Source of the DNA: Cranoglanis bouderius
Lineage: Eukaryota > Chordata > Actinopteri > Siluriformes > Cranoglanididae
NCBI GenBank assembly: GCA_023630585.1
Contig: CM042541.1
Coordinates: forward strand, 13,703,501-13,767,500
DNA length: 64,000 nt
Reading direction: 5' to 3'
The position numbers and the translations under genes were made by a program. Under the pieces are notes generated by a model. It did not search any database. It had not been told where the DNA came from and worked only from the letters and a program-made list of their open reading frames with translations. Position 1 is the first letter of the stretch. Every line of letters starts with the position of its first letter. Of this stretch, positions 52,501 through 64,000 are shown one piece after another.

Positions 52501-55500
52501 CCAATTTAAACCCTGCATACAATATAGCAACTTAATGCTGTTAGTGGTAATTAATAGTGGTTGATAACCTGTAGTAACTTGATGTTAGCTAGCATGCTTT
52601 AGACATGCTTTTTTTTTTTTGTTTGTTTGTTTTTTTGCGTCTAAATTCTCGTAAACTTTTGTGCTTTTCTGGCAGCTTTTGTGTTATAAACTTGTAAAGC
52701 CTTTCTATAACAAGTATAATGACATCTTCTACTATTTAAGGATTTTTTTTTTAAATCCCACCAAATATTTTATGATGATAAATAAAAGATGACAAAAAGT
52801 GGGAATGGCCTAGAAAAAAGAGCTATAACACATAAGTCAATACTGTCCTAATTTTAACACACACCTTTTATTACTGTTGCTTATCGAATAATTTCCAACT
52901 TCACTGGAGTCTTGTCTGTTCTTCTGTTTGTTGTTGTTTTGAGTGCTTCTGCCATGTGACTGGCTGGATGAGGCACAGTTAGAGCCATCTTGAGGAGTAT
53001 GAGAACTATAACAGGTGCCATTGAAAACACTGAGCTTACGATAACCAGTAAGCTTACTATCTCTTTGTAAATTCAGATCGTCTGGTGAAGATGGACTTTG
53101 TGGCAACGTAAAGCTGTTGTTGAAGACATGTGGATCTTGAGCCCATTTCTTTACACTGAAGAAACTCTGTTTTTTTGTGGACTGCGCTTGGTCACAGTGA
53201 TTCCAGAGATGTTCCTGCTTCTTGGAGATCTCTGTTCTGGTTAAGTTCAGTGAACACTGGTGCAGGCTGGAGAAACACTGTGTCTGGATCTCCTGGTTCT
53301 TAACATGCTGGAATTCTTGGTCATATGACTGCTGCTGGATTGGTTTTACTGGGGTTGAATCTGGCAACGTTGGAGAAATTGCGGCTCTCATCAATCGAGG
53401 CTTTTCCACCACTGAGGTCTTGATTCCTTGTGGCCTGCAAGACAGTGCACTAGAAGAGACATACACAAAGTGTTGGAATGGGTCAGTACAAATGTACAAA
53501 AATGTTTTCACGCACAACATTCTCTAGAGTTTACTCAGAATGGTGCAATAAAGAAAAAGAAAAGTCCAGTGAGCAGCAGTTCGGCGTACTTGTTGATTAG
53601 AGAGGACAAAAGAGAATGGTCAGACTGGTTAGAGCTGACAGAAAGACTACAGTAACTCAGATAACCATTCTGTACAACTGTGGTGAGCAGAAAAGGATTT
53701 CAGAATGCACAATACGTCGCTTCTTGAAGTGGATGGGCTACAACAGCAGAAGACCATGTCAGGTTCCACTTCTGTCATCCAAGACAGAAAGCTGAGGCTG
53801 CAGTGGGCACAGGCTCACCAAAACTGGACAGTTGAAGACTGGAAAAACATAGCCTGGTCTGATCAATCTGAATTTCTGATGAGGCACACAGATGGTAGGG
53901 TGAGAATTTGGCACCAGCAGCATGAATCCATGGATCCAAGCTGCCTTGTGTCAACAGTACACCGTGCTTGTCTGAGGAGCCCATATGTTTTGGATCATGA
54001 GCATCCTTTATTTCTCCACACTTTGGCCTTTCCATCACTTTGGTAGAGGTTAATCTTGGTGCCAGAACTTTTGTGGCTCATCTCTATATTTCTTTGTGAA
54101 TTCCAATCTAGCCTTCTGATTCTCACTGCTGATGAGAGGTTTGCATCTGGTGGTATATTTCTGCTCTCACAGTGGATTGTGATACATTCACCCCTGCCCT
54201 GAGGTTGTTGGTGGTCACTGACTATTGTTTTTGGTTTTTTCCTCAACTCTCACTCTCACTCTCACACTCTCTCTCTCTTATAGAAACTATAGTCCGAAGT
54301 CACCTACATCACCACAAGTTGTTTGGAAGGGTTTCAAGAAAAAAGCCTCTACTCTCATTTAAAAACAAACTCAAGTGTCTTCAGTTTGCCAGACACTACT
54401 GGAACGTCAGTGGGATCGGGTTCTATGGTCAGATGAAACCAAAATATAGCTTTTTGGCAATAAACACCAGAGGTGGTTTTGGCGCACACAGAGAGGTACC
54501 CATATGGAAAAGTACCTCATGCCCACGGTTAAATATGGTGGTGGCTTTTTAATGTTTTGGGGCTGTTTTTCTGCCAGAAGACCTGGACATTTTGTTAGGA
54601 TACATAGCATCATGGACTCTATTATATATCAACAGATATTAAATGAAAACCTGACTGCCTCTGCCAGAAAGCTTAAAATGGGCCATGGTTGGATCTTCCA
54701 GCAGGACAATAAACCAGAACATACATCAAAATCAAGTCCCCTGACTTGAAACCCATAGAAAACCTGTGGGGTGAACTGAAGAGGAGAGTCCACCAATGTG
54801 GACCTCAAACTTTGAAGGATCTGGAGAGATTCTGTATGGAGGAATGGTCTCAGATCCCTTGTCATGTATTCTCCAAACTCATCAGGCATTATAGGAGAAG
54901 ACTCAGAGCTGTTATCTTGGCAAAGGGAGGTAGCACAAAGTATTGACTAAAATGGACATTTTCAATGCTTGTGCTATTTTCTTATAGCCACTTCCCATTT
55001 TGTGAAGCTCAACAACCTTTTGCCACACATCACAGCTATATTCCTTGGTCTTACCCATTGTTATGAATGACTAAGGGAATTTGGCTTATGTGTTCCCTCA
55101 TATTTATACCCCTGTGAAACAGGAAGTCATGGTTGAACAGTTTCCTGTTCCTAGTCACCCAGGTGTACTAAAAAAAATAAAATATCAATCGGAATATACT
55201 TCAAATATATTTTACTCATATGAATTCATATGGGTGCCAATAATTGTTGCACACCTATAATTAACAAAGTTTTTTTTTTTTGATAAACCTGTGCTGTGTT
55301 TGCAATTGTTTGATATCCATGAGAGTATTTTTGTGATTTTTTTTTTTTAACAAAAGATCAAAAGGTTAAACAATAAAGACAATTTTTCACAGCCTTCTTT
55401 GCTCATATTTACAAAGGGTGCCAATATTAGTGGAGGGCACAGTAGCTGTACACAGTCTGATGAATGTATTCATGCCTCACCTTTGCTTGAAAACAGCTAA

Positions 55501-55982
55501 TTTGGTGTGAGGTAAAGGCAGAGTATGAGCATAGTACTCCTTTGTGTTTTTGGTCATGGAAAACTCTGTTGAAGGCTCACAATGTCTGGATCGAGGAATT
55601 TTGGGACTGTAGAAGCCTGGCTGTGCGAGTGGGTGTGGACTACATGAGTGAGCCACATTTGCAGAACTCTTACTGTCCCAGGAGCACTGATCCTGCAGCC
55701 ATTCACCCTTGAAGCAGAGGGCATGGCTATCAGGAGAGAATGCGCCTCGCTCTGCTGCAGCACGAAAACAGCCAGGACGCAGAAAATGTGCCTGAAAGAC
55801 AAATAGGCGAGGCGACTCTGATTACTCACAGTCCAAGCCCTGAATGCCAGGGATGATGCAGTAAAACTGAAAATGCAAAGTCACCCTTGGAAGGCTTCTG
55901 CAGAACTCCCCATCCAGTTGGTCCAGCTGATCTGAGCTTTTCTCAGCTGAACGAGGGGCAATCACCATGTGCCATCCTCCAT
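46507..55982 (-). CDS. SIPA1/SIPA1L-type C-terminal region, nine exons, 5' part not found
   Basis: Exons: 55982-55885, 55791-55481, 53449-52865, 50739-50592, 50480-50342, 50104-49964, 48236-48128, 46843-46762, 46653-46507. All junctions are GT/AG and in phase (about 586 codons to the stop). The last two exons give a coiled coil, LSHLEAMLMKLSTDLLK then KVALLAEVLKLRMSNQHLKE. With WNSLVNAAEAYE and VRKTTIVEDLKKLI, this is the C-terminal signature of the SIPA1-like (SPAR) family. Those proteins are Rap GTPase activators with RapGAP and PDZ domains near the middle. Neither domain lies in this window. The first exon seen enters in phase 1, so at least one exon is missing upstream; a candidate is at 57214-57283. 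The family member could be SIPA1L3 (also on human 19q13), but the rest of the protein is too diverged for me to decide. Confidence 0.7.
46860..48127. other. Intron of the SIPA1-like gene with a dispersed repeat
   Basis: 47385-47760 carries 'attctgactggtcagaaggt' and 'tttctatagtaacagctcat', parts of the same dispersed repeat family as 4880-4960. Nothing else was recognised. Confidence 0.4.
48312..49933 (-). mobile_element. Tc1-like transposon, family J, nearly complete
   Basis: Ends tacagtatctcacaaaagtg and its complement, with the TA target, enclose 1.62 kb. The minus-strand transposase starts at 49557 (MAPHGKELSEDLKKRIVALH), shifts near 49365 and again near 48960, and ends at 48556 (ENNGGHTKY). 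The catalytic segments are all readable: LWSDETKINLFG, FQHDNDPKHT and DLNPIEHLW. Only the two frameshifts (and a GCMS to VCMS change) separate it from a full ORF. It fills almost the entire intron between two SIPA1-like exons. Confidence 0.88.
50780..51955 (+). mobile_element. Tc1-like transposon, family K, decayed
   Basis: Left end 'tacaccgatcagccataaca', right end 'ttgccaaatggctgatcaga' (diverged inverted repeats). Plus-strand transposase pieces: MSKCKDLSDFDKGQTVMAR near 50914, then 51220-51714 with LFQKDNAPCHTAKIIQEWF and PPNSPDLKPIEHP. Stops and frameshifts make it inactive. Lies between SIPA1-like exons. Confidence 0.8.
51956..52864. other. AT-rich intron segment of the SIPA1-like gene; nothing else seen
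   Basis: Very AT-rich, with poly-A and (GTTT)n runs (52270, 52610). No exon or element end was recognised. Confidence 0.4.
53530..53960 (+). mobile_element. Tc1-like fragment, family W
   Basis: The plus frame contains RKLRLQWAQAHQNWTVEDWK and IAWSDQSEFLMRHTDGRVRI, the segment around the first catalytic Asp of a Tc1 transposase. N- and C-terminal parts are missing. Confidence 0.7.
53965..54245 (-). mobile_element. Tc1-like fragment joined in opposite orientation
   Basis: The minus frame reads ANLSSAVRIRRLDWNSQRNI and TKINLYQSDGKAKVWRNKG, the middle of another Tc1-type transposase. It abuts the plus-strand fragment on its left without any visible terminal repeat. Confidence 0.55.
54270..55445 (+). 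mobile_element. Rearranged Tc1 family G copy (sense 3' part, antisense 5' part)
   Basis: 54280-54945 encodes, on the plus strand, the middle and C-terminal transposase: SHLHHHKLFGRVSRKKPLLS, GGGFLMFWGCFSARRPGHF, PIENLWGELKRRVHQCGP, ending AKGGSTKY and a stop. From 54955 the sequence is the 5' transposase region and terminal repeat of the same family but on the minus strand, ending 'ccaatattagtggagggcac'. The two halves are thus in inverted order, unlike the 33073 copy. Inactive. Confidence 0.75.
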
Positions 55983-57213
<1,231 letters not shown>

Positions 57214-57283
57214 ACAAGTGGTTTCTTCTCTCTGGTTTACGTCCACACTAATGCTACATCCCAGAGCTATGGAGTTTCTTTAG
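57214..57283 (-). other. Candidate upstream exon of the SIPA1-like gene
   Basis: On the minus strand an acceptor-like 'tgttctctaaag' is followed by about 70 nt reading IALGCSISVDVNQREETT and the strong donor ACTT|GTAAGT. The exon would end in phase 1, exactly what the exon at 55982 needs. There is no similarity evidence. Confidence 0.2.
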
Positions 57284-58594
57284 AGAACAGTCAGGAGAGA
57301 AGTGATGGCACAGAGTGCTCCGATTCAATACAACCACACATAAGATACACAAGAGGAAGAGCTGTGTGGGACTTGAACTGACTGCCACTGAAACAGAGGC
57401 TGGGATTGTTTTTTTTTCTTCTGTTTGCCTCTTTAGTGTCAGTAGTAGAGTTGTGTGAACTGAACCACAGTGTGCTATGTGATACTCTTATTTATAATGT
57501 AACTATACATTATTTATGTAACTCCAGTGAATTGTAGGGTTATGTAACATTGCAGCATTATACAGAAAGAGACTTCGGACAGAAGTAAAACAAATTCTTG
57601 ACAGTTAATAATGTCCGCCTACCACATACAGTCTCCTCCCAAAGTATTGGAACAGAAAGGCCAATTCTTTTTGTTTTTGCTCTACACTGAAGACATTTGG
57701 GTTTGAGATTAAAAGATGAACATGAGATGACAGATCAGAATTTCAGTTTTCATTTCCTGATATTTATGTCTAGATAAACAACTCAGAACATGGCACCCTT
57801 TGTTTGAAACCACCCACTTTCGGGTAGGACTATAGATGGATGCACTTTGTTGGTGTACAATTACTCACTGTAGCCCACTGGTTGCTCTGCACAATAGCAT
57901 TAGCCCACTCTGCTCAGTCAATTTGGGATATGTTAACGCAAATACTACCTGTATCTGTTCAACACTCCAAATGTTAGTATTTGTATCTTTATTTGTATTT
58001 CCGGTTGTATTTAAACCCGAAGTGGACATGGTCTAAACTGACAGTGTTCATTTTTTTAAAGAGAGGTGTTCATGGGACAATTTTTAATCCTCCTCACACA
58101 GTTATTGTTTTTGCTTATACCTGCCTGTAATATGTTCTAATGAATTTAATATTATTTCCCAAAATATAAGCTTGTTACCTAATTTAAACCATCAACCATC
58201 AGTTACCTAATTTAAACCAACAATCCTGGCCAGGCAGTTACTAAGGAGGAATGAATGAATATTGTAAATGCATCATTCACATTAATAAACATGGTGTTTC
58301 TGTGCCCTGTGAGATTCTTATCTGACCACTCACTCGCATGAAAGTAAAAACCTCCCACTTGCGGAGATCTGACTACCTCTGACCTCTGGACATGCCTGAC
58401 CCATACTGATACTCTAGTTCTGCTTGTTGCTTCATGTACTTGTTAATCACTTGTGGCTGCTGTGAATAGCAGCACATGGATAACCTAAAGATTGCCGTGC
58501 ATGATCCCACACATGGATACTCTAAAGATGTCCAAGTGTCACCCATTCTTCTGTGGATAACTTCACTTGGAACTTCACTGTAGACTTGTACCTA
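57284..58594. other. Intergenic; one Tc1-derived end seen
   Basis: 57640-57830 ('ctcccaaagtattggaacag', 'gatgaacatgagatgacaga') is a piece of a Tc1-derived fish repeat. The rest shows no exon, RNA gene or clear element. Confidence 0.35.
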
Positions 58595-59893
58595 CAGTCT
58601 CCACACCCCTGTTAAAATGGCAGGTTTTTGTGACGTTAAATATTCATGTCAGAACTTAAGCTTAAAACAATCAGAAACATTTTAGGGAAAAATAGGAAAA
58701 AAAAAAAAAAATGACAGTAACCTGGTTGCATAAGTGTACACACCCTTTTATAATTGTGGGTGTGGCTGTGTTCAGAATGAACCAATCACATTCAATCTCA
58801 TGTTCAAAAGTAATTATCATACAGTGGTCATCAATGAAATTATTCTAATTAACCCCAAATAAAGATCAGCTGTTTCTGTAGGATTTTATTCATATCTTGT
58901 TGGCTTCATCTGACTGCTGAAGCCATGGTCTGCAAAGAGCTTACAAAGCCTGTGCAGGGTCTCACTGTCAAAAGGTACGGATAAGGAGAGTGGTACAAAA
59001 AAATTCCAAAACATAAGATGTACCATGTAACACCGTGAAGGCCGCCATCAACAAGTGGAGAAAATGAAGCACCACAGTGGAATGACCAAGAACAGGATGT
59101 ACCTCCAAAATTTATAGGACATGACAAAAATATACAGGGAGGCTGCCAAGAGACCTACACCAACATTAAAGGACCTGCAGGAATATCTGACGAGTACTGA
59201 TTACTCTCTGCATGTGACAACGATCTCTTGTATTTTTCATGTCTGGGCTATGGGGTAGGGTGGCTAGATGGAAGCGCTTTCTCACTAAAAACACCCAAGC
59301 CCAACTAATTCACCCTAAAACATGTGGCAAAATGTGTTATAGGGTATATGACGAACGTCACATGACCAAACCGGAAAACTGGTATCACCACATTCGCTTG
59401 CAGGGTAATCCGCTAACCCAAAGGCGGATTAAAAAAAAAACAAACAAACTAATATATAAAAAACAAACAAAAAAAACAAACAAACTAATATATATCATGA
59501 TACATACAACACAATTCATGTCAAAGAAAGGAAACATGATACATAATTTATTCAAAAAAAAAAAAAAAAAAGAAAGAAAGAAAGAAAGAAAAATAAGAAA
59601 GAGTATCAATATATTTGATTTGTCAGTTACAAAGGTCCATCCTTTTTATGAGTTGCCGGTCTTCTTCTGAATTTAAATTCTAAAGATGTAAAAGCAGATG
59701 GTCGGTTTTATTTTATTTTATTTGTAATGTCGTTCCCACATTATAATTGCTCTTTATATATTTATAATTTTGTATTGAACCACCATGGAGCCAAGAGTGT
59801 TTTTTTTTTTTTTTACAACAAATAATATACAGTAGTGTGTTTACCCAACACGCAAAGCACGCAATTGCATGTTTACGTGCACTTATGTGTCCT

Positions 59894-60169
59894 TTAATGA
59901 ACTTGAATAAGTATAGCTCCGTCCACAGTGTCCGCCTTCTGTCCTGTATGACTCTGCTGGTGGCTGTGAAAGGCCCTTTGGTCACAAAAACCTTTCCCAC
60001 ACTGTCCACAGTGATACAGTTTCTCTCCTGTGTGAATGCGCTCATGTACTTGGAGACGACTCTGACAAATAAAACTCTTCCCACACTGTCCACAGTGATA
60101 CGGCTTCTCTCCTGTGTGAATGCGCTGGTGTGCTTGGAGACGACTCTGACAAATAAAACTCTTCCCACA
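59894..60169 (-). pseudogene. C2H2 zinc-finger gene fragment
   Basis: On the minus strand the frame reads CGKSFICQSRLQAHQRIH, then the linker TGEKP and the fingers YHCGQCGKSFICQSRLQVHE and YHCGQCGKGFCDQRAFHSHQ. It then degrades and stops after AILIQVH. The first finger lacks its first cysteine; a TAG lies directly in front of it in the same frame. The two complete fingers are near-copies, as in multi-finger genes. Probably the 3' end of a larger zinc-finger gene, truncated. Confidence 0.8.
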
Positions 60170-60526
60170 CTAGCTCGTTCGCACTATTGTTATTATTATT
60201 GAGTATTGTTTGCATTTTATTTTATTGTAATTTTCATATCTGAATGTTAGTGAGAAGAAAATGTCGATCAAAAACGATAAAGTACCAGAAGTGGGAAAAT
60301 CCTAACAGTGATTTCCACTGTGTACCTCCATGCACGACTTCAGTAGTCTAGTTAGGTTGCTGGGGCAAGTTTGCCACTGCCATTAATGCAATAAATACAA
60401 TAACAGAATTTGTTAATACTGTGTGTAATAGAGGGATTTTTATTTTGGGAAGCCTGATTATGAATAATATGGAATAATAGGTGGCACTCAAGAATACCCC
60501 ACTATACCCCAGTGACCTCACTATCC

Positions 60527-60802
60527 TCATCTTTTAACAAGTAGACAAACAACAACAATGAACTTGGAACAGTTGTGCATGCATTTACCAAGCGTCTCAA
60601 GATAACAAAGGGACTTGCTCATGATCACAGATTCGTCTATTCTTATTCCAACTCTGAAAGGCTTCATAAAAACTGTCCCTGAAATGGAACGGACTGAGAA
60701 CTTGAATAGAACATCCAAACCATCCATAACGTTAGTCTCAGGCTGTGCGGCTTCTTGTTTTTCCTCATAGACCGTGACAGGCTGCCCTGATGCTGACAGC
60801 AC
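60527..60802 (-). other. ORF that may be a 5' exon of the zinc-finger remnant
   Basis: A 91-aa minus-strand frame (MLSASGQPVTVYEEKQEAAQ ...) lies upstream of the finger array in the same orientation. The CCGGAAG motif at about 61100, an ETS-type site common at housekeeping promoters, lies further upstream. I do not recognise the protein. It could be the leading exon of the zinc-finger gene or chance. Confidence 0.2.
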
Positions 60803-61345
60803 CAGTCAGCCTGTCTTTATTTGATACTGGTGAAAAAATTAACGTGTTAATGTGATGATGTAGATCCATAGATAAGACTAGGTAGTTTATGTTCGCGTTA
60901 GTGTTAGCTAGCTAGTGACATGTTGTACAGTACAGCATATGTATGAGGAAGCATATAGCTTAAATTCCTTATCCATTTTGGTGGCAGGAGCTTTAGATAT
61001 CAACTTCGGTATAGATATCGGATATTGGTTATGCTAATCTTCGGTAATTCCTAAAGGCATCTTGAGTAAAACAGCGCCATGTCAGCGTAGAATATACAGA
61101 ACCGGAAGCGATGCGACCTGTTTTAACGCATATGGAAGTTTGTTGCACATAACCCCCATTGTCTGATTAAACTAATTCCTAAAGGTATAATAATTCCAAA
61201 ATGTATGTTTGGTTGGAAGAAGGAAAAAAAAATCATCAAAAGAACACTATACCTACTGTGAAGCATGGTGGTGGCAGCATCATGCTTTAGGGCTGCTTTT
61301 CTTCAGCCAGAACTGGGGCTTTTATCAAGGTGGAGGGAATCATGA

Positions 61346-62403
61346 ATAGCTAGGTCACATCCTTAATGAGGATGTGTTTTAATAGGGACTACAATGCACT
61401 TCTGTAAGGGCTGGTGGATAAGGGTGTCTGCCAAATGCCATAAATGTAAATATTAATTCCAGTGCAAAACTGAAACAGCAAATGTTTTTGCTGAGTGATT
61501 AAATTTAGAGTATGGGGAACATTGTGCAAGGGCACTGTGTACTTTTGTGCACACAACTGTATATTTAAAGTGTCTGGAGCTCACAAGTCAATAACCTTGT
61601 GATTAAGAGTATTTAAATATTCATTAAAACGAAAACACTTCATCATACCAACACCAGTTAACATTTATTGCGTTGATGATAAAATCAACACCATAAAATT
61701 ACAGCACAGGAAACTGTAGTGGTATCAGGAACCAGAACAGCCCAATTCACAGAAATCTAAATCACAGAATTATGATCATCAAGTCCACAGTAGGAAACAA
61801 GGCACACACATGGACTATATATAAGCTTAAGGGACAAAGTTAGTTCCATGTAGGGCCCAAAATTGCAAATCACTCCAAGTGAGCTATCCAGACACTGCTG
61901 TATATACAGTTCTCTGGTCCTGTTGATCGTTCCACACATCTTTCTTGCAAGTAAAATCAACTAGGAATGTGTAGTACAGCATAGGTCAGGGTATGAGATG
62001 CAAGCTCAAAACTGTTACGAGACTGCATAAACATAGAACACAATTAAAACAGTCACAAAAATCTAAATAAATCCATCTTTTCATAATTTGGTGCACCAGT
62101 TTAACGAGCACCCTTGATTTACTTTGGTTGTAAAATAATGTTAAAATGAACAGATTTATGGGCAGATTTAAAGATAAACAGTTTCTTTAAAAAAAAATAA
62201 TAACACCACTGGAAAAAATGGAACCTACAGTACAAATTTTTTTTTTATCCAACACTAAAAAGAAGTTACTGGTTCCATCTTTTAGTCAAATACCAACCCA
62301 CAAAATATAAACTACGCCATATTAAAAATAAAATTAAATAAAAATCTATTTACACTGTTACATTTACAGACATTTGCTTCCAAGAGATACAATGCATTAA
62401 TTC
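61346..62403. other. 3' flank of itpkc
   Basis: Contains a SINE tail (61405-61450, 'ggataagggtgtctgccaaa') and AT-rich sequence that would include the itpkc 3' UTR. No exon was recognised. Confidence 0.4.
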
Positions 62404-62829
62404 TCACTGCCCAGCGAGCATGTCAGTCAAAATGTCAATAAAATTGTCCAGGCCCCAGAGGTAGCCATCCTCCCGGTTTCCCTCCACCCACAGGCTGCGG
62501 TGGTCCAGCGTGAGAGGAGGAGGCACTGGCACGGTCTTCCCAAAGTCGATCATCCACACACCAACACGGTCGCTCTGGTCATGAACAAACAGCAGCGAGC
62601 TTCCGACCACCTTCAGCCAAAGACACAAAGCAACTGGTTAACTGGAGAATCAAAAATAATGGCACCTACTATTGAAAGTGAATTTCAAAATAATGAGTTT
62701 GATTCTGAAAGTCACAATATGTGGTATAATATGACTTTAATATACAGGCTTAAAGTTTGTTATTCTGTAGAAGGGGGATAAAAAAGTGTGTTCTGATGAT
62801 CAACACATTGACAGATATAACTAGTTTAT

Positions 62830-62868
<39 letters not shown>

Positions 62869-63946
62869 CTAGTTTATTGTTTATATAACTAGTTTATTGT
62901 ACCAAAAATTGTACCAAAACTTCTAGCAATTTTGACCCAAGGTCAAAATTGTTTACGTGCTAGCTCGTAAGCTGATGCCTAAAGCTTCTTGCGACTTCAT
63001 AATTACTCAAGTTCAACATCCGAGATATTTTCAACACAATTTGTACTTTCTGACGTTTCTCTTAAGTACGGACAAACCAGCCTGTCTGAAGGAGTCATTT
63101 TGTTGCAGTGACAAGACAAGCAACTGTAAAAGATGGCATCTTAGCAAGTGAAAATATCTCGAATATAGTCACATTTATCTAGTAACTCCTACACGTTTAT
63201 TACAATAAACCAAATAGAAGATTATTAAACCTATTTCTTGGCATATTTTACAAATGTCAAGCTTTCATGTCAAAAATCTATTGGCAGATTATTTTTATTT
63301 TTATTTTAAGCATTTATTTCCAGAAAGAAGCTAAAAAAAAAATCAGACTATAGAATAAGAAAATGCTTATGCTTATAAGAAAAGCTTAAAATTTAAAATA
63401 AAATAATCTCATAATTAGTAATATTAGATACATTTGCCCATTTTCAAGGTATTTTCATTTGCAAAGGTATAATTTTTTGCAATGTACATGATCACTGCTG
63501 AAATAAGAAATATTGAAAAATGAGTGAATATTGAAAAAAAAAAAAAAAAAAAAAAAAAAAAGCAAAATTATATACCTCAATCAGAAATCAAATCAATGGT
63601 CCTTAGAAGTAATAGCCATTTTACTGGGCTAATGTGACAGTATCATCAAAAGTCTGTATTACTGTTCCCAATCTTTAAATCTACTTTGTAATTTTAAAAA
63701 AATATATAAGCCGGTCCTATAATTAGTTTTAAAACAATTTTGACATCAAAAGTGAAAGCAAAATACAGACATCATCTATAATATTTCCTAATAGGTGCCT
63801 TTAACTTTTCTACTATAATTTAATACCATACCATACTTTTATAAATAATATCAGCATGTTTTTTTTTTTTTTACCTCATGCATTTTGAAGAAGTCTGATT
63901 TCTCAAGCATCAGCCGCAGCTCCTTTAATATCAGTTGGTAATTTCT
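62404..63946 (-). CDS. itpkc: Inositol-trisphosphate 3-kinase, last two exons (partial)
   Basis: Exons 63946-63875 (RNYQLILKELRLMLEKSDFF, KMHE) and 62610-62404 (VVGSSLLFVHDQSDRVG, WMIDFGKTVPVP, EGNREDGYLWGLDNFIDIL), joined in phase 0, ending with TGA/TAA-type stop at 62404. The family phosphorylates Ins(1,4,5)P3 to Ins(1,3,4,5)P4 in the cytosol. SSLLFVHD, IDFGKT (metal/ATP-binding Asp) and EGNREDGYL.GLDN are its C-terminal signatures. The words WMIDFGKTV and EGNREDGYLWGLDN fit isoform C better than A or B, from memory. The calmodulin-binding and main kinase exons lie past the right edge. The intron (62611-63874) holds a (TA)n run at 62836 and a poly-A run at 63535. Confidence 0.85.
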
Positions 63947-64000
63947 CTGAAATTGGAGAGAGGCATCACGTCATAAAAACAGCAAAACTCTAACTGTGAC

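Larger units (their letters stand above)
58595..61345 (+). mobile_element. Tc1-like transposon, family L, split by a zinc-finger segment
   Basis: The left part (58595-59362) starts 'tacagtctccacacccctgt' and holds a frameshifted plus-strand transposase start (MVCKELTKPVQGLTVKR). It breaks off after 'catgtggcaaaatgtgttat'. The same element resumes near 61190 ('ataattccaaaatgtatgtt', then 'tgaagcatggtggtggcagc', encoding the HGGGS segment) and fades by 61345. The roughly 1.8 kb between them is foreign and carries a C2H2 zinc-finger remnant. Confidence 0.65.

Overview
The window is animal nuclear DNA: intron-rich, AT-rich, full of microsatellites and crowded with Tc1/mariner DNA transposons. Gene content and repeats point to a ray-finned fish. 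The Tc1 load, the tRNA-derived SINEs and a recognisable MEIOSIN-type gene would suit a catfish-like teleost, but that is inference; no species was identified.

Host genes, left to right. (1) 1115-1177 (-): first coding exon of an unidentified gene that runs off the left edge. (2) 3165-3413 (-): sdhaf1, the complex II assembly factor, one coding exon of 82 aa. (3) 11044-24335 (-): qpctl, a Golgi-type glutaminyl cyclase; seven exons join in one frame to 390 aa. (4) 31025-45513 (+): a bHLH plus HMG-box gene that I read as meiosin (BHMG1); twelve exons join in phase to 511 aa. (5) 46507-55982 (-): nine exons ending in a SIPA1/SIPA1L-type C-terminal coiled coil, with no RapGAP or PDZ exons in view. 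(6) 62404-63946 (-): the last two exons of an inositol-trisphosphate 3-kinase, best matched to itpkc, continuing past the right edge. qpctl, meiosin, sdhaf1, itpkc and SIPA1L3 relatives all lie on human 19q13, so the segment looks like a rearranged 19q13 block. The genes do not form a pathway.

Between and inside these genes lie at least a dozen Tc1-like copies of different families, all apparently dead; one keeps a full 321-aa ORF but has lost its catalytic glutamate. There are also three copies of a roughly 520-550 bp MITE, two solo LTRs, SINEs, an element with a 'GAGCCATTC' terminal inverted repeat, a 1.65 kb fold-back element, THAP-domain and C2H2 zinc-finger fragments, and a 1.3 kb (CA)-rich satellite. 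Several are nested: SINE in Tc1 in TIR element; MITE in Tc1; LTR in Tc1. Two introns, one in meiosin and one in the SIPA1-like gene, consist almost wholly of one Tc1 copy each.

Most notable: the predicted qpctl protein keeps its zinc ligands but has Ala, Ala and Arg where human glutaminyl cyclase has catalytic Glu201, Asp248 and Trp329; and an apparently intact meiosin gene in a fish. Splice sites were placed by hand from GT/AG signals, frame continuity and remembered family sequences; no alignment or expression data were available.
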